Shown in pieces: positions 53,946 to 63,942 of a DNA stretch of 64,000 nucleotides (position 1 is its first letter; each line of letters starts with the position of its first letter). The translations under genes and the position numbers were made by a program. The notes below the pieces were generated by a model that did not search any database, was not told the DNA's origin, and was given only the letters and a program-made list of their open reading frames with translations. The DNA comes from Commensalibacter oyaizuii (GTDB lineage: Bacteria > Pseudomonadota > Alphaproteobacteria > Acetobacterales > Acetobacteraceae): positions 992,001 through 1,056,000 of the forward strand of contig NZ_JASBAO010000001.1 of NCBI RefSeq assembly GCF_029953265.1, written 5' to 3'.

Positions 53946-54374
53946 TTATGCAGCAAGTTCATCATCGGCGTCTTCATGCACTGGTTTTGGACCGCTGTCC
54001 AACCCTTTGGCATTTACGTCGCGTTCGACAAATTCAATCACTGCCATGTCAGCTGCGTCACCGTAGCGAACGCCAGCTTTTAATACGCGAATATATCCGC
54101 CTTGACGTCCTTTGTAACGTTCTGCAATTACAGAAAATAATTTTGTTACAATAGTATCATCGCGCAACAAAGCGTAGGCTTGTCTGCGAGCGTGTAAATC
54201 ACCACGCTTACCAAGGGTTACAAGTTTTTCAACAACAGGGCGTAATTCTTTGGCTTTTGGCAAAGTTGTTGTAATTTGTTCATGTTTAATTAAAGCAACA
54301 GCCATGTTGCGAAACATCGCTTTACGATGAGATGTTGTTACACCGAGCTTACGGCCAGCTATACCGTGACGCAT
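53946..54374 (-). CDS. rplQ: 50S ribosomal protein L17
   Basis: The 142-residue protein starts with the canonical [20 protein letters not shown] and contains the [21 protein letters not shown] helix and [20 protein letters not shown]. The C-terminal ~25 residues are an acidic tail longer than in E. coli. It is the last gene of the alpha operon, 31 bases after rpoA. Confidence 0.98.
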   Translation of the reverse strand: MRHGIAGRKLGVTTSHRKAMFRNMAVALIKHEQITTTLPKAKELRPVVEKLVTLGKRGDLHARRQAYALLRDDTIVTKLFSVIAERYKGRQGGYIRVLKAGVRYGDAADMAVIEFVERDVNAKGLDSGPKPVHEDADDELAA

Positions 54375-54405
54375 AATTCTATCCTATCCTTTTTTGTTCA
54401 CAATG

Positions 54406-55425
54406 CTAAAACAACTCATCAAGTCGTTTTGCCAATTCTTCAATATTTTCTGGTGGCCAAGCAGGCACATTCATTCCTAATGAAAGCCCCATCGAAGAAA
54501 GAACTTCTTTAATTTCATTCAATGATTTACGCCCAAAATTGGGGGTGCGCAACATTTCCTGTTCAGTTCTTTGTACCAAGTCACCAATATATACAATATT
54601 GTCATTCTTTAAGCAATTAGCACTACGAACTGATAGCTCAAGTTCATCCACTTTTCGTAACAAATTACGATTAAACGGAAGATCTTCTTGAGGTTCTTCT
54701 GTAACAACAGGTTTAGGTTCATCAAAGTTAATGAATAACTGTAACTGATCTTGCAAAATACGTGCTGCTAAAGCAACTGCATTTTCAGGGGTTACAGATC
54801 CATCCGTTTCCAAAGTTAATAACAACTTATCGAAATCTGTTACTTGACCAACGCGAGTTGGTTCAACTTTATAAGAAACACGACGAACCGGAGAATAAAT
54901 CGCATCAATAGGAATCATGCCAATTGGAGCATCTTCCTGACGATTTGCAGCTGCTGGTACATAACCTTTACCCATATTAACGGTAAATTCCATGCCCAAC
55001 TTTACACCATCATCAAGAGTACAGATTACCAAATCAGGATTCATGATTTCGATATCATGATCTGTTTGAATCTGTCCTGCTGTTACTTTCCCGGGACCAA
55101 CCGCAGATAATATCATACGTTTTGGACCTTCATTATGCATACGAATCGCCAGTTGCTTGACGTTTAGCACAATGTCTGTGACATCTTCACGAACGCCATT
55201 TACAGACGAGAATTCATGAAGAACGCCATCAATACGAATTGCTGTAACAGCAGCTCCCTGTAGAGAAGAAAGAAGTACTCGCCGAAGCGCGTTACCGAGC
55301 GTCATGCCGAAGCCACGTTCAAGTGGCTCCGCCACCACGGTCGCCACATTAGATGACGCCGAGCCCGGTTCGACTTCCAGCTTCTCCGGCTTAATAAGAG
55401 ATTGCCAGTTTTTCTGGAGGACCAA
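54406..55425 (-). CDS. rpoA: RNA polymerase alpha subunit
   Basis: The 339-residue subunit has the N-terminal assembly domain (about 1-235, with [20 protein letters not shown]) and the C-terminal DNA/activator-binding domain (about 260-330, [18 protein letters not shown], and [12 protein letters not shown]). The start appears to be TTG at 55425 (M-V-L-Q-K-N-W): AAAGG lies 8 bases upstream, and this is the usual alphaproteobacterial N-terminus. The only nearby upstream ATG runs into a stop after a few codons. A rare start codon on such a highly expressed gene is notable. Confidence 0.97.
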   Translation of the reverse strand: MVLQKNWQSLIKPEKLEVEPGSASSNVATVVAEPLERGFGMTLGNALRRVLLSSLQGAAVTAIRIDGVLHEFSSVNGVREDVTDIVLNVKQLAIRMHNEGPKRMILSAVGPGKVTAGQIQTDHDIEIMNPDLVICTLDDGVKLGMEFTVNMGKGYVPAAANRQEDAPIGMIPIDAIYSPVRRVSYKVEPTRVGQVTDFDKLLLTLETDGSVTPENAVALAARILQDQLQLFINFDEPKPVVTEEPQEDLPFNRNLLRKVDELELSVRSANCLKNDNIVYIGDLVQRTEQEMLRTPNFGRKSLNEIKEVLSSMGLSLGMNVPAWPPENIEELAKRLDELF

Positions 55426-55468
55426 GGTGGTGGCCTTTCAATTCAGAATTTTGCCATAAAGGCGACAA

Positions 55469-55492
55469 AATCCTAACCAAAAGATTAGGATT
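55469..55492 (-). promoter_or_regulatory. Hairpin with short T-run between rpsK and rpoA
   Basis: AATCCTAA (55469-55476) pairs with TTAGGATT (55485-55492), 8 bp and an 8-base loop, and on the minus strand the descending arm runs into TTTTG. It may act as a weak attenuator or a processing site. Confidence 0.35.
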
Positions 55493-55542
55493 AATCTCTA
55501 GTTATCTCTCTAATTTAATAGAAAAATAACAAACGAAACTCA

Positions 55543-55935
55543 CTATACGCGACGTCGTTTACGAGGACGACATCCGTTATGTGGAACAGGAGTGGTATCC
55601 CGAATAGAAGTAACGGTAAAACCTACAGCCTGCAGCGCACGAAGTGCACTTTCGCGACCTGAACCTGGGCCAGAAACTTCAATTTCAAGCGTTTCCATAC
55701 CATGTTCACGTGCTTTTTTACCTGCATCTTCTGCTGCAACCTGCGCAGCATAAGGTGTAGATTTACGAGAGCCTTTAAACCCTTGAGCCCCTGCTGATGA
55801 CCAAGAAATTGCATTTCCTTGAACATCAGATATTGTAATCATAGTATTATTAAACGTAGACAAAACATGTGCTACGCCAGAAATAATATTTTTGCGCTCT
55901 TTTTTTCGAAGGCGCGTTGCGGCGGGTTTCGCCAT
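55543..55935 (-). CDS. rpsK: 30S ribosomal protein S11
   Basis: The 130-residue platform protein shows [54 protein letters not shown] and the ending [13 protein letters not shown]11 binds 16S rRNA near the mRNA exit channel. It is 51 bases after rpsM and 117 before rpoA. Confidence 0.98.
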   Translation of the reverse strand: MAKPAATRLRKKERKNIISGVAHVLSTFNNTMITISDVQGNAISWSSAGAQGFKGSRKSTPYAAQVAAEDAGKKAREHGMETLEIEVSGPGSGRESALRALQAVGFTVTSIRDTTPVPHNGCRPRKRRRV

Positions 55936-55986
55936 GACTTTTTATATCCTGTTTGTCTAGTTACAAAATTAAAACCAACTTAGGGA

Positions 55987-56364
55987 CTAACGTGTTGCCT
56001 TTTTCTTACCAGCAATAGCAACCGCCTTACCCTTACGCGTACGCGCATTAGTATGGGTTCTTTGCCCCCTTACAGGTAAACCACGACGGTGACGCAAGCC
56101 ACGGTAGCATCCTAAATCCATTAAGCGTTTGATATTCATCGCTACTTCGCGACGAAGGTCACCCTCAACTTGATATTCACTATCAATTAATTCACGAATC
56201 TTCAGAATTTCATCATCAGAAAGTTCATTTACTCTGCGTTCGTCAGGAATTGAAAGTTTATTACAAATTTCCTGCGCCTTTGTCGGCCCAATGCCATAAA
56301 TATAACGCAGACTGATCGCTACCCGTTTGTTTGTCGGGATATTTACGCCGGCAATACGCGCCAC
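55987..56364 (-). CDS. rpsM: 30S ribosomal protein S13
   Basis: The 125-residue head protein contacts the P-site tRNA and the 50S subunit. Landmarks are [31 protein letters not shown], and the C-terminal [20 protein letters not shown]. It is first after the attenuator-like gap downstream of adk. Many bacteria have rpmJ (L36) just before rpsM; none is here. Confidence 0.98.
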   Translation of the reverse strand: MARIAGVNIPTNKRVAISLRYIYGIGPTKAQEICNKLSIPDERRVNELSDDEILKIRELIDSEYQVEGDLRREVAMNIKRLMDLGCYRGLRHRRGLPVRGQRTHTNARTRKGKAVAIAGKKKATR

Positions 56365-56483
56365 GCCTGTTACTCCTCAGTTAAACCTTTAAAATTCAGG
56401 CTCAATTCTTTGAACAATTAGCTACTAAAAACAACGAAAAAACTATCGAATCTGTAATAATTGAATTTAATAGCCAACAACTT

Positions 56484-56524
56484 AAAAATGCCTTTAAAGG
56501 CACGAATATATCTTTAGTGCCTTT
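56484..56524 (-). promoter_or_regulatory. Attenuator-like three-segment structure between adk and rpsM
   Basis: Reading the minus strand, AAAGGCAC (56524-56517), GTGCCTTT (56503-56496) and AAAGGCA (56495-56489) follow each other, then five T (56488-56484). Segments 2 and 3 form a terminator-like stem with the T-run; segments 1 and 2 form a competing 8-bp stem. It is in the 208-base gap before rpsM. Confidence 0.5.
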
Positions 56525-56572
56525 AGAGTCAAGACTGCAACATAAATAATTTTATAAAAATAAAAAGATTTT

Positions 56573-57235
56573 CTAGTTACTCACTTTAATTTTTTTTAAA
56601 ATTAGGTCAATGTCTTTTGCAACATCTTCCACATTTTTCATGCCATTTATGGAATATAAACAACTTTTTTTCTCATAGTATGGCAATAATGGCGCAGTTT
56701 GTTTTTTATACGTTTCTAAACGTGCCAATACGGTATCCCGATTGTCATCAGCGCGGGATACCAATTCTGTTGAACCACAAGAATCACAGACACCTTCAAC
56801 AGCAGGTTTCTTAAACACTTTGTGATAACTTGCGCCACATTTCGCACAACTAAAACGTCCAGAGATCCGATCTGCCAACATCTCTTCATCAACATTTAAT
56901 GAGAGAACAGCATCTAATTTCATTCCTTGACGCTCAAACATTTTATCTAGTGCTTCAGCTTGTCCTAAACTTCGTGGAAAGCCATCTAAAATAAATCCAT
57001 TTTTACAGTCTTCAGCTTGGATTCTTTTTTCAATCATAGATACAATCAAATCATCAGGAACAAGATCACCATTATCCATCAGTTTCTTTGCCAACTGACC
57101 AATTTCTGATTGTGCTTTGACCTCTGCTCTTAGCATATCTCCAGTAGAAATCTGTGCAATTTGATATTGCTGAGCTAGACGTTGAGATTGCGTCCCTTTT
57201 CCAGCACCAGGGGGTCCTAAAAAAACTAACTTCAT
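56573..57235 (-). CDS. adk: Adenylate kinase (zinc-binding LID type)
   Basis: Adenylate kinase balances ATP, ADP and AMP. It has the P-loop GPPGAGKGT (residues 7-15), the AMP-binding STGDMLRAEV, FILDGFPRS, and a LID domain with four Cys (C130, C133, C150, C153) that should hold zinc, as in many Gram-positive enzymes. The length of 220 is that of long-LID forms. It overlaps secY by 4 bases (ATGA), the usual secY-adk coupling. Confidence 0.97.
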   Translation of the reverse strand: MKLVFLGPPGAGKGTQSQRLAQQYQIAQISTGDMLRAEVKAQSEIGQLAKKLMDNGDLVPDDLIVSMIEKRIQAEDCKNGFILDGFPRSLGQAEALDKMFERQGMKLDAVLSLNVDEEMLADRISGRFSCAKCGASYHKVFKKPAVEGVCDSCGSTELVSRADDNRDTVLARLETYKKQTAPLLPYYEKKSCLYSINGMKNVEDVAKDIDLILKKIKVSN

Positions 57236-58581
57236 CGCTTCTTTCCTTTGCCACCTCGTGATTTACGTAACAATCCTTGATACTGGTGAGCAACCAAATG
57301 TGATTGAACCTGTGTGACGGTATCAATAGTGACTGAAACAATAATAATAAGACTGGTGCCTCCAAAATAAAAAGGAACATTATAATGGTTAATCAAAAAC
57401 TGTGGTAATAGGCAAACTGCAACCAAGTAAATTGCACCAATCGTTGTTAAACGGGTTAAAATAGCATCAAAATAAGATGCAGTATTTGCGCCAGGGCGAA
57501 TACCTGGTATAAAGCCACCTTGCTTACGTAGATTATCTGCTGTTTCTTTAGGGTTAAAACTGACCGCAGCATAGAAAAAAGAGAAGAAGACAATCATTGC
57601 CGCATAAAACAGCATATACAAGAAACGCCCCTGACTAAATTCTTGTCCAACATAGGATAACCAACCAGGTGTCGAATCATTTGTTAAAAACCCTGCAATA
57701 GTTACTGGAATCAACAAGACTGAAGACGCAAAAATAGGCGGAATAACCCCTGCAGTATTAACCTTCAGTGGCATATGGGTCGAATCACCACCATACATGC
57801 GCTGGCCAACCTGTCTTTTGGGATATTGGATCACAACCCGACGTTGTGCCTGTTCCATAAATACAATAAAGGCAATTGTAACTGCTGCTAATACCAAAAA
57901 AATTGCAACAAAAACAGGTGACAATGCACCAGTATATCCCAACTGAAATAAGCTTGCCAATGCGGTAGGTAAATTTGCGACAATCCCAGCAAAGATGATC
58001 AATGAGATCCCATTTCCCACCCCTCGGGCAGTAATCTGTTCCCCAAGCCACATCAAGAACATTGTTCCACCAACTAGGGTAATAACACATGTTGCCAAAA
58101 AGAAAAAACCAGGATTAATGACTGCAGGACCAGAGGCACCTTGCATACTTTCCAATCCAATGGCAATACCATACGCTTGGAATAAAGCGATAAATACCGT
58201 TAAGTATCGTGTATATTGATTTAACTTTTTGCGACCTTGCTCACCTTCTTTTTTCAACGCCTCTAATGATGGCATCGCAGAAGACATCAACTGGATAATA
58301 ATGGATGCACTAATATAAGGCATAATATTTAGGGCGAAAATCGTCATACGACCAAGCGCACCACCACTAAACATATCAAACATGCCCAAAATACCGCCTT
58401 GGTGTTTGGCAAGTAGTTGAGCCATAACGACCGCATCTACTCCTGGAACAGGGATATAAGTACCCAATCGATAAATAATCAAAGCACCCAGAGTAAACCA
58501 AATCCGCTTTTTTAATTCGGTAGCTTTAGAAAAGGCACCGATATTAATATTAGCTGCTAATTGCTCGGCCATAGAGGCCAT
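57232..58581 (-). CDS. secY: Protein translocase subunit SecY
   Basis: The 449-residue channel subunit has 10 membrane helices: the plug and helix 2 region (FDMFSGGALGRMTIFALNIMPYISASIIIQ), GIGNGISL-like RGVGNGISLIIFAGI, the cytosolic loop YPKRQVGQRMYGG, and the C-terminal SHLVAHQYQGLLRKSRGG. The ATG at 58581 has AAAGGA 7 bases upstream. A strong terminator-like hairpin lies only 16 bases before the start. Confidence 0.98.
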   Translation of the reverse strand: MASMAEQLAANINIGAFSKATELKKRIWFTLGALIIYRLGTYIPVPGVDAVVMAQLLAKHQGGILGMFDMFSGGALGRMTIFALNIMPYISASIIIQLMSSAMPSLEALKKEGEQGRKKLNQYTRYLTVFIALFQAYGIAIGLESMQGASGPAVINPGFFFLATCVITLVGGTMFLMWLGEQITARGVGNGISLIIFAGIVANLPTALASLFQLGYTGALSPVFVAIFLVLAAVTIAFIVFMEQAQRRVVIQYPKRQVGQRMYGGDSTHMPLKVNTAGVIPPIFASSVLLIPVTIAGFLTNDSTPGWLSYVGQEFSQGRFLYMLFYAAMIVFFSFFYAAVSFNPKETADNLRKQGGFIPGIRPGANTASYFDAILTRLTTIGAIYLVAVCLLPQFLINHYNVPFYFGGTSLIIIVSVTIDTVTQVQSHLVAHQYQGLLRKSRGGKGKKR

Positions 58582-58596
58582 ATCCTTATCCTTTCA

Positions 58597-58634
58597 GAAA
58601 AAACAGCGTCACCGCTCAATTAACGGGACGCTGT
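58597..58634 (-). terminator. Intrinsic terminator-like hairpin between rplO and secY
   Basis: ACAGCGTC (58603-58610) pairs with GACGCTGT (58627-58634), extended by CCG/CGG past one bulged base. On the minus strand it is followed by six T (58603-58598). It has the form of a full Rho-independent terminator, but inside a ribosomal superoperon and next to the secY ribosome site. Confidence 0.65.
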
Positions 58635-58719
58635 AATTTTAGCCCTTAGTTATATAGTATAATATAAACGTATAAATCTTTACCGCATGATAAAGTCGGA
58701 ATATATTACGCTTTATGCT

Positions 58720-59208
58720 TTAGGCATCTGCAGATACATCCCTAGCTGGTGATAGCAACTTAACAGAACCACCCGCCTGTTTTACTGCTTCAACAGCAGC
58801 TACAGAAGCACCAGAGACTTCAATATTTAGGGCCTGATTAATTTTACCTTTGGCAAGCAAACGTACACCTGAAAATTTCTTACCCTTGAATAAACCTGCG
58901 TTACGTAATGCATCCTCGTTAATGATAGAAGAAGCATTTAGCTTACCATTTTCGATGGCAGAAGATAAGGTTTCAAGATTAACTTCCGCATAAAGTTTGC
59001 GAAAAATATTCTTAAACCCCCTTTTAGGCAAACGACGATAAAGAGGTAATTGCCCCCCTTCAAAACCGTTAATGGCAACACCAGATCTAGCTAACTGACC
59101 TTTGACACCTTTCCCGGATGTTTTGCCTTTACCAGAACCAATACCACGACCTAACCGTTTTTTACGATATCTAGAGCCAGGATTATCACGAAGTTCATTT
59201 AAGTTCAT
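58720..59208 (-). CDS. rplO: 50S ribosomal protein L15
   Basis: The 162-residue protein has the L15 start ([20 protein letters not shown]), [38 protein letters not shown], and the C-terminal domain [21 protein letters not shown]. It binds 23S rRNA early in 50S assembly. It is 3 bases after rpmD and is followed by a 138-base gap before secY. Confidence 0.98.
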   Translation of the reverse strand: MNLNELRDNPGSRYRKKRLGRGIGSGKGKTSGKGVKGQLARSGVAINGFEGGQLPLYRRLPKRGFKNIFRKLYAEVNLETLSSAIENGKLNASSIINEDALRNAGLFKGKKFSGVRLLAKGKINQALNIEVSGASVAAVEAVKQAGGSVKLLSPARDVSADA

Positions 59209-59211
59209 CTG

Positions 59212-59403
59212 TTATACCTCCACCTTTACAAGGTGGCGAACCTTATTGATCATTCCCTGTACAGCTGGTGTATTTTCCAACTCACGAGTAGCACCAATAC
59301 GCTTCAACCCAAGACCAATCAAGGTCTGCTTTTGATCTTTTTGACGACCAATAGCAGAAGCAATTTGCGTAACTTTAACTTTTGCAGCACTAGAATCAAC
59401 CAT
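59212..59403 (-). CDS. rpmD: 50S ribosomal protein L30
   Basis: The 63-residue protein has [20 protein letters not shown] and [20 protein letters not shown], the standard L30 core. Its start overlaps the end of rpsE by 8 bases (ATGGTTGA), which implies translational coupling. Confidence 0.97.
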   Translation of the reverse strand: MVDSSAAKVKVTQIASAIGRQKDQKQTLIGLGLKRIGATRELENTPAVQGMINKVRHLVKVEV

Positions 59404-59971
59404 TTACAGCCTCCGCTTGTGCATTAGAGGTATGTTCACGACGACCTAAAATTTCAGAAACCTTTTTACCACGTCTAGCAGCAACCACTCTTGGGCTTGC
59501 ACATCTGCGCAATGCATCAAAGGTAGCTTTTACCATGTTATGTGGGTTACGAGTTCCTGTTGACTTAGCAACCACGTCGTTGATCCCAAGACTTTCAAAA
59601 ACAGCACGCATTGGACCACCAGCAATAATACCGGTTCCAGATTCTGCTGATCTTAAAATGACTTTACCTGCTCCAAAACAACCATGAACATCATGATGCA
59701 GCGTTCTTCCCTCTTTCATAGGGACGCGGATCATTGATTTCTTAGCTTGTTCAGTAGCTTTGCGGATTGCTTCAGGAACTTCTCTGGCTTTACCAGAACC
59801 GTATCCAACACGTCCACGTTGATCACCAACAACAACTAAAGCAGCAAAAGCAAAGCGTCTACCACCTTTAACAACTTTTGCAACACGATTGATAGAAACG
59901 AGTTTATCAATCAAATCTTCATTTTCACGTTCACGTCCTGCGCGACCGCCTTCTTTTACTTCACGTGCCAT
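59396..59971 (-). CDS. rpsE: 30S ribosomal protein S5
   Basis: The 191-residue protein has the double-stranded RNA-binding start ([20 protein letters not shown]), [20 protein letters not shown], the [20 protein letters not shown] loop and [17 protein letters not shown]5 takes part in decoding fidelity and helicase activity at the mRNA entrance. It is 12 bases after rplR. Confidence 0.98.
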   Translation of the reverse strand: MAREVKEGGRAGRERENEDLIDKLVSINRVAKVVKGGRRFAFAALVVVGDQRGRVGYGSGKAREVPEAIRKATEQAKKSMIRVPMKEGRTLHHDVHGCFGAGKVILRSAESGTGIIAGGPMRAVFESLGINDVVAKSTGTRNPHNMVKATFDALRRCASPRVVAARRGKKVSEILGRREHTSNAQAEAVNG

Positions 59972-59983
59972 TCGCGACCTCCC

Positions 59984-60346
59984 TTAGAACGCAAGTCCGC
60001 CCTCACGGGCAGCCTCAGCAAGCGCTTTTACACGCCCATGATAAATATAGGAGCCACGATCAAACACGACCTGTTCCAATCCAGCTGCTTTCGCGCGTTC
60101 AGCAATTAATTTGCCAACAGCACGAGCCGCATCTATATCTGCTCCAGTTTTCAATTGTCCCTTAACAGCAGCATCCAAAGTAGAAGCTGCAGCTAAAGTT
60201 TTACCAGCCACATCGTCAATAACCTGAGCATAAATATTTTTGCTAGAACGGAAGACTGAAAGACGAGGACGTCCATTTCCTTTTTGACGAAGCTGATAAC
60301 GCAACCGTCTACGCCGGCGCGTTTGTAATTCACGTTGCGTACCCAT
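59984..60346 (-). CDS. rplR: 50S ribosomal protein L18
   Basis: The 120-residue 5S rRNA-binding protein shows [35 protein letters not shown], and the end [19 protein letters not shown]. It starts on the last base of rplF (TAATG-type overlap). Confidence 0.98.
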   Translation of the reverse strand: MGTQRELQTRRRRRLRYQLRQKGNGRPRLSVFRSSKNIYAQVIDDVAGKTLAAASTLDAAVKGQLKTGADIDAARAVGKLIAERAKAAGLEQVVFDRGSYIYHGRVKALAEAAREGGLAF

Positions 60347-60879
60347 TATTTCTTCTTGCCTTCTTTACGACGTATGACTTCATTGTCATAACGAACACCC
60401 TTACCTTTATAAGGTTCAGGCTTTCTAAAATTACGAAGATCTAAAGCAACTTGACCAACACGTTGCTTATCATTTCCTTCGACAACCACTGCGGTTGGAC
60501 GAGGCGTTGTAATTTTAATATCAGCTGGAATTGGATAAACAATATCGTGTGAATAACCAAGATTCATTACGAGATTAGAACCTTGAACAGATGCACGAAA
60601 ACCTGTTCCGGTAATTTCCAAAGCTTTAGTATAACCTTCAGAAACACCTTGAACCATATTAGCAACTAATGCTCTTGTTGTTCCCCACATCGTACGGGCA
60701 ACAACTGCTTTGCTTTTAGGTTGAACAATAACTTGACTATCTTCAATGGTGGTTTCAACGTGTTCGGAAACAGGGATAGATAATTCCCCTCTTTTTCCTT
60801 TAACCGTTAAAATGCCATTTACGAAAGAAACTTGTACCCCTTGCGGAATCTGTACGGGGTTTTTGCCTACACGTGACAT
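60346..60879 (-). CDS. rplF: 50S ribosomal protein L6
   Basis: The 177-residue protein starts [19 protein letters not shown], contains [20 protein letters not shown] and [16 protein letters not shown], and ends with the signature [21 protein letters not shown]6 sits at the factor-binding region of the 50S. It is 10 bases after rpsH. Confidence 0.98.
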   Translation of the reverse strand: MSRVGKNPVQIPQGVQVSFVNGILTVKGKRGELSIPVSEHVETTIEDSQVIVQPKSKAVVARTMWGTTRALVANMVQGVSEGYTKALEITGTGFRASVQGSNLVMNLGYSHDIVYPIPADIKITTPRPTAVVVEGNDKQRVGQVALDLRNFRKPEPYKGKGVRYDNEVIRRKEGKKK

Positions 60880-60889
60880 TTAATCCCCC

Positions 60890-61288
60890 TTAGAATACAC
60901 GACAAAGAACTTCACCGCCAACATTGGCAGCGCGAGCTTCGATATCGGATAAAACACCACGAGGTGTTGAAAGAATAGATACGCCAAGACCACCATAAAC
61001 ACGTGGCAATTCTTTAATCTTTGAATATACACGACGACCTGGTTTTGAAACCCTTTGAATTTCTTTAATAACCGGTTCACCGTCTGAATATTTCAATTCA
61101 ATACGCAGTTGGCTTATCCCTTTACGCAATTCTTCTGTTTGATAGCCACGAATATAACCTTCGCGTTTTAAGGCTTCCAATACGTTTATTCTTAAATTAG
61201 AAGCTGGCGCTACGCAAGATGTATGACGAGCAGATTGCGCATTACGAATACGGGTGAGCATATCACCTAATGGATCAGATAATGACAT
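60890..61288 (-). CDS. rpsH: 30S ribosomal protein S8
   Basis: The 132-residue protein has [40 protein letters not shown], and [21 protein letters not shown]8 organises the 16S central domain and in E. coli represses the spc operon by binding its mRNA near rplE. It is 10 bases after rpsN. Confidence 0.98.
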   Translation of the reverse strand: MSLSDPLGDMLTRIRNAQSARHTSCVAPASNLRINVLEALKREGYIRGYQTEELRKGISQLRIELKYSDGEPVIKEIQRVSKPGRRVYSKIKELPRVYGGLGVSILSTPRGVLSDIEARAANVGGEVLCRVF

Positions 61289-61298
61289 CTATTGTCCC

Positions 61299-61604
61299 TC
61301 ACCAACTTGATTTAACCATACCGGGTATTTGCCCAGTGGATGCTAATTCGCGCAATGCAATACGGCACAGCTCAAATTTACGATAGTTACCACGAGAACG
61401 GCCCGTTAATTTACAACGTAAACGCACCCTTACGCGAGATCCATTACGAGGAAGTTCTGCCAATTTTAAAGAAGCATCAAAACGATCTTCAACGGGCAGA
61501 CTTCTATCCATTACAATATTTTTTAACGCAATGCGCTTTGCTTTATCACGTGCAGACATACGCGCACGTTTGGCATTACGATGGATGGCGGAAGTTTTTG
61601 CCAT
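61299..61604 (-). CDS. rpsN: 30S ribosomal protein S14 (zinc-independent form)
   Basis: The 101-residue long form has no CxxC zinc ribbon. Landmarks are [59 protein letters not shown] and the end GMVKSSW. It assembles late in the 30S head. It lies 104 bases after rplE, an unusually wide space in this operon, which holds a long hairpin. Confidence 0.98.
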   Translation of the reverse strand: MAKTSAIHRNAKRARMSARDKAKRIALKNIVMDRSLPVEDRFDASLKLAELPRNGSRVRVRLRCKLTGRSRGNYRKFELCRIALRELASTGQIPGMVKSSW

Positions 61605-61667
61605 GCTTAATTTTACCCTCCGGAACCTGTCGACTAGTTTCGACCGTTTTCCAAAAATAAACAGATT

Positions 61668-61692
61668 TGCAAGGTAATATTATTACCTTGCA
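61668..61692. promoter_or_regulatory. Perfect 11-bp hairpin between rplE and rpsN
   Basis: TGCAAGGTAAT (61668-61678) and ATTACCTTGCA (61682-61692) are exact complements with a 3-base loop. It starts 17 bases after the rplE stop in transcription order. No T-run follows immediately, so processing, stabilisation or protein binding is as likely as termination. Confidence 0.45.
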
Positions 61693-61708
61693 GCGAAAGA
61701 ACTAACTT

Positions 61709-62278
61709 TTACCCAACAAAAGGAAGCGAGAATGCTTTTAATAAAGCTTTGGCTTCTTCGTTTGTTTTAGCTGTAGTCACAAAGATTATATCCATTCCAC
61801 GAACATCGTCCACTTTGTCATAAACAATTTCAGGGAATACAATTTGCTCTTTAAGACCCATTGCAAAGTTACCACGGCCGTCAAAGCCTTTATTTGCTGG
61901 TAACCCTCTAAAGTCACGAACACGAGGTAATGCAATCGTCACAAGACGATCCAAAAATTCGTACATACGATGACCACGCAATGTTACTTTACAGCCAATC
62001 GGTAAACCAGCACGTATTTTGAAACCAGCAATGGCTTTCTTTGTAAGTGTTTTAACTGGTTTTTGACCTGCAATCAAGGTCATTTCTTCATATGCTGCAT
62101 CTAATTTTTTTTGATCAGCAGCAGCTTCACCAACACCCATGTTTAAAACGATTTTTTCAAGACGCGGAATTTGCATCTCGTTTTTATAACCGAACTGCTC
62201 ACGTAAGCCATTACGTAAATCATTTTTATAGAGAGTATAAAGGCGTGCTTCAGACTGCCCTTGATTATTTCCTGACAT
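61709..62278 (-). CDS. rplE: 50S ribosomal protein L5
   Basis: The 189-residue 5S rRNA-binding protein has [29 protein letters not shown]-like [40 protein letters not shown], and the end [21 protein letters not shown] ~10-residue Gln/Gly-rich N-terminus precedes the usual start. It is 11 bases after rplX. Confidence 0.98.
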   Translation of the reverse strand: MSGNNQGQSEARLYTLYKNDLRNGLREQFGYKNEMQIPRLEKIVLNMGVGEAAADQKKLDAAYEEMTLIAGQKPVKTLTKKAIAGFKIRAGLPIGCKVTLRGHRMYEFLDRLVTIALPRVRDFRGLPANKGFDGRGNFAMGLKEQIVFPEIVYDKVDDVRGMDIIFVTTAKTNEEAKALLKAFSLPFVG

Positions 62279-62289
62279 TCCTCTCTCTC

Positions 62290-62610
62290 CTAGCTTTCAA
62301 TCACTTCGCCAGTAGCTTTGGCAACACGAACTTTACGTCCGTCTTCCAAAATTCGGAATCCAACACGGGTTGGCTTTCCAGATTTTGGATCGACAAGCTT
62401 CAGGTTGGATAAATGGACTGGCTTTTCACTTTCAATGATACCACCAGCTTCACCCATACGAGTAGGCTTTTTATGATGTTTTGCTACTGCAACACCACGA
62501 ACGACAGCCTTATCTTCAGCAGGAAGTACAGAAAGTACCTCCCCTTTAACACCTTTATATGGGCCAGTAATAACTACTACTTGATCGCCTTTTTTAATAC
62601 GTGCGGCCAT
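62290..62610 (-). CDS. rplX: 50S ribosomal protein L24
   Basis: The 106-residue KOW-motif protein has [40 protein letters not shown] and [21 protein letters not shown]24 starts 50S assembly and lies at the peptide exit. Its ATG overlaps the last base of rplN. Confidence 0.98.
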   Translation of the reverse strand: MAARIKKGDQVVVITGPYKGVKGEVLSVLPAEDKAVVRGVAVAKHHKKPTRMGEAGGIIESEKPVHLSNLKLVDPKSGKPTRVGFRILEDGRKVRVAKATGEVIES

Positions 62611-62978
62611 TATAAAACCTCCGGAGCTAAGGAGATAATTTTCATAAATTGGCGTGCACGTAATTCTCTGACCACTGGGCCAAAAATACGTGTTCCAATA
62701 GGTTCGTTCTGCTTATTTATCAACACAGCTGCGTTTTTATCAAAACGAATAGATGTACCATCAGCACGACGTACAGGATAACTGGTACGTACGATAACTG
62801 CCTGGTGCACATCACCCTTTTTCACTTTGCCACGAGGTATTGCCTCTTTGACAGAAACGACAATCACGTCGCCGACCGAAGCGGTTTTCCGCTTTGAACC
62901 GCCCAGCACCTTAATGCACTGCACCTCTCTTGCGCCTGAATTATCAGCCACGGTAAGGTTGGTCTCGGGATGGATCAT
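62610..62978 (-). CDS. rplN: 50S ribosomal protein L14
   Basis: The 122-residue protein is highly conserved: [40 protein letters not shown], and [20 protein letters not shown] ending SLAPEVL. L14 forms an intersubunit bridge. It is 12 bases after rpsQ. Confidence 0.98.
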   Translation of the reverse strand: MIHPETNLTVADNSGAREVQCIKVLGGSKRKTASVGDVIVVSVKEAIPRGKVKKGDVHQAVIVRTSYPVRRADGTSIRFDKNAAVLINKQNEPIGTRIFGPVVRELRARQFMKIISLAPEVL

Positions 62979-62990
62979 GTCTAGCCTCCC

Positions 62991-63269
62991 TTAAACTTCT
63001 ACGCTGGAAACTTGTACGGCATCTCCAATAGGAGCACCGTTACGAGAAATCACAGCCCATGATTTTCTTTTAGATATTGGAGGAGATTCGATAATACGAA
63101 CGGTATCCCCAATTTTACATTCATTTAATTCATCGTGCGCTGCATATTTCTTTGAACGACGAATGAATTTTTTATAAAGTGGATGCATAACTCGACGAAC
63201 AACCAGTACTGTTACTGTTTTGTCCATCTTATCGCTAGTCACCCGACCTGTAAGAACGCGCCTTGGCAT
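62991..63269 (-). CDS. rpsQ: 30S ribosomal protein S17
   Basis: The OB-fold protein starts [19 protein letters not shown] and contains [20 protein letters not shown] and [21 protein letters not shown] choose the ATG at 63269 (92 residues): AAGGAG lies 10 bases upstream, whereas an in-frame TTG at 63278 would abut that site. The C-terminus is a few residues longer than in E. coli. Confidence 0.97.
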   Translation of the reverse strand: MPRRVLTGRVTSDKMDKTVTVLVVRRVMHPLYKKFIRRSKKYAAHDELNECKIGDTVRIIESPPISKRKSWAVISRNGAPIGDAVQVSSVEV

Positions 63270-63283
63270 CGCCCACAAACTCC

Positions 63284-63523
63284 TTAGGACTTGCCGGTGG
63301 ATGCAGATGCACCCACGGCGTTTTTGTTAACCAATTCACCCATAATGGTTTTAATCCGTGCAATATCACGACGAATTACACCCACACGGCTGATCCCTTC
63401 ATTTTGACCTGTCGCACGTTGGAACCTCAAATTAAACTGTTCACGCTTTAAATCAACAAGCAATGTTTTCAGTTCATCTATGGTTTTGGCGCGCAGATCA
63501 GCTGGCTTAAGTGCCTTTGCCAT
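63284..63523 (-). CDS. rpmC: 50S ribosomal protein L29
   Basis: The 79-residue helical protein has [40 protein letters not shown] and [14 protein letters not shown], followed by a ~15-residue Ala/Ser tail. It sits at the peptide exit tunnel. The gene starts 2 bases after rplP. Confidence 0.97.
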   Translation of the reverse strand: MAKALKPADLRAKTIDELKTLLVDLKREQFNLRFQRATGQNEGISRVGVIRRDIARIKTIMGELVNKNAVGASASTGKS

Positions 63524-63525
63524 TC

Positions 63526-63942
63526 TTAGGCCTCTCCTATACGGGTTACAAATTTTGTTTTAATAGGCAACTTTGCCGCACCGAGCGTCAAAGCTTCCTT
63601 TGCAATTTCAGGTGAAACACCTTCAATTTCGAACAAAATGCGACCAGGTTTAACACGAGCAACCCAAAATTCAGGAGATCCTTTACCAGATCCCATACGA
63701 ACTTCAGCAGGTTTGCTAGAAACTGGAAGGTCTGGGAAAATACGAATCCATACACGTCCCATACGCTTCATCGCACGAGTAATCGCACGACGAGATGCTT
63801 CAATTTGACGCGCAGTGATACGTTCAGGTTGCAGAGCTTTTAAACCATAGGTTCCAAAGTTAAGCTCCGTTCCACCTTTGGCCATTCCGTGAATACGGCC
63901 TTTATGAGCTTTGCGGAACTTAGTCCGCCGCGGAGATAGCAT
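63526..63942 (-). CDS. rplP: 50S ribosomal protein L16
   Basis: The 138-residue protein has [60 protein letters not shown], and [21 protein letters not shown]16 shapes the A-site of the 50S. AGGA lies 10 bases before the ATG. It is the first gene of the cluster inside the window; rpsC is expected beyond the right edge. Confidence 0.98.
   Translation of the reverse strand: MLSPRRTKFRKAHKGRIHGMAKGGTELNFGTYGLKALQPERITARQIEASRRAITRAMKRMGRVWIRIFPDLPVSSKPAEVRMGSGKGSPEFWVARVKPGRILFEIEGVSPEIAKEALTLGAAKLPIKTKFVTRIGEA

Noticed and set aside
56365-56572. rpmJ (L36) between adk and rpsM
   Set aside because: No short Cys/Lys-rich frame like L36 can be read on the minus strand in this gap; many alphaproteobacteria keep rpmJ elsewhere.
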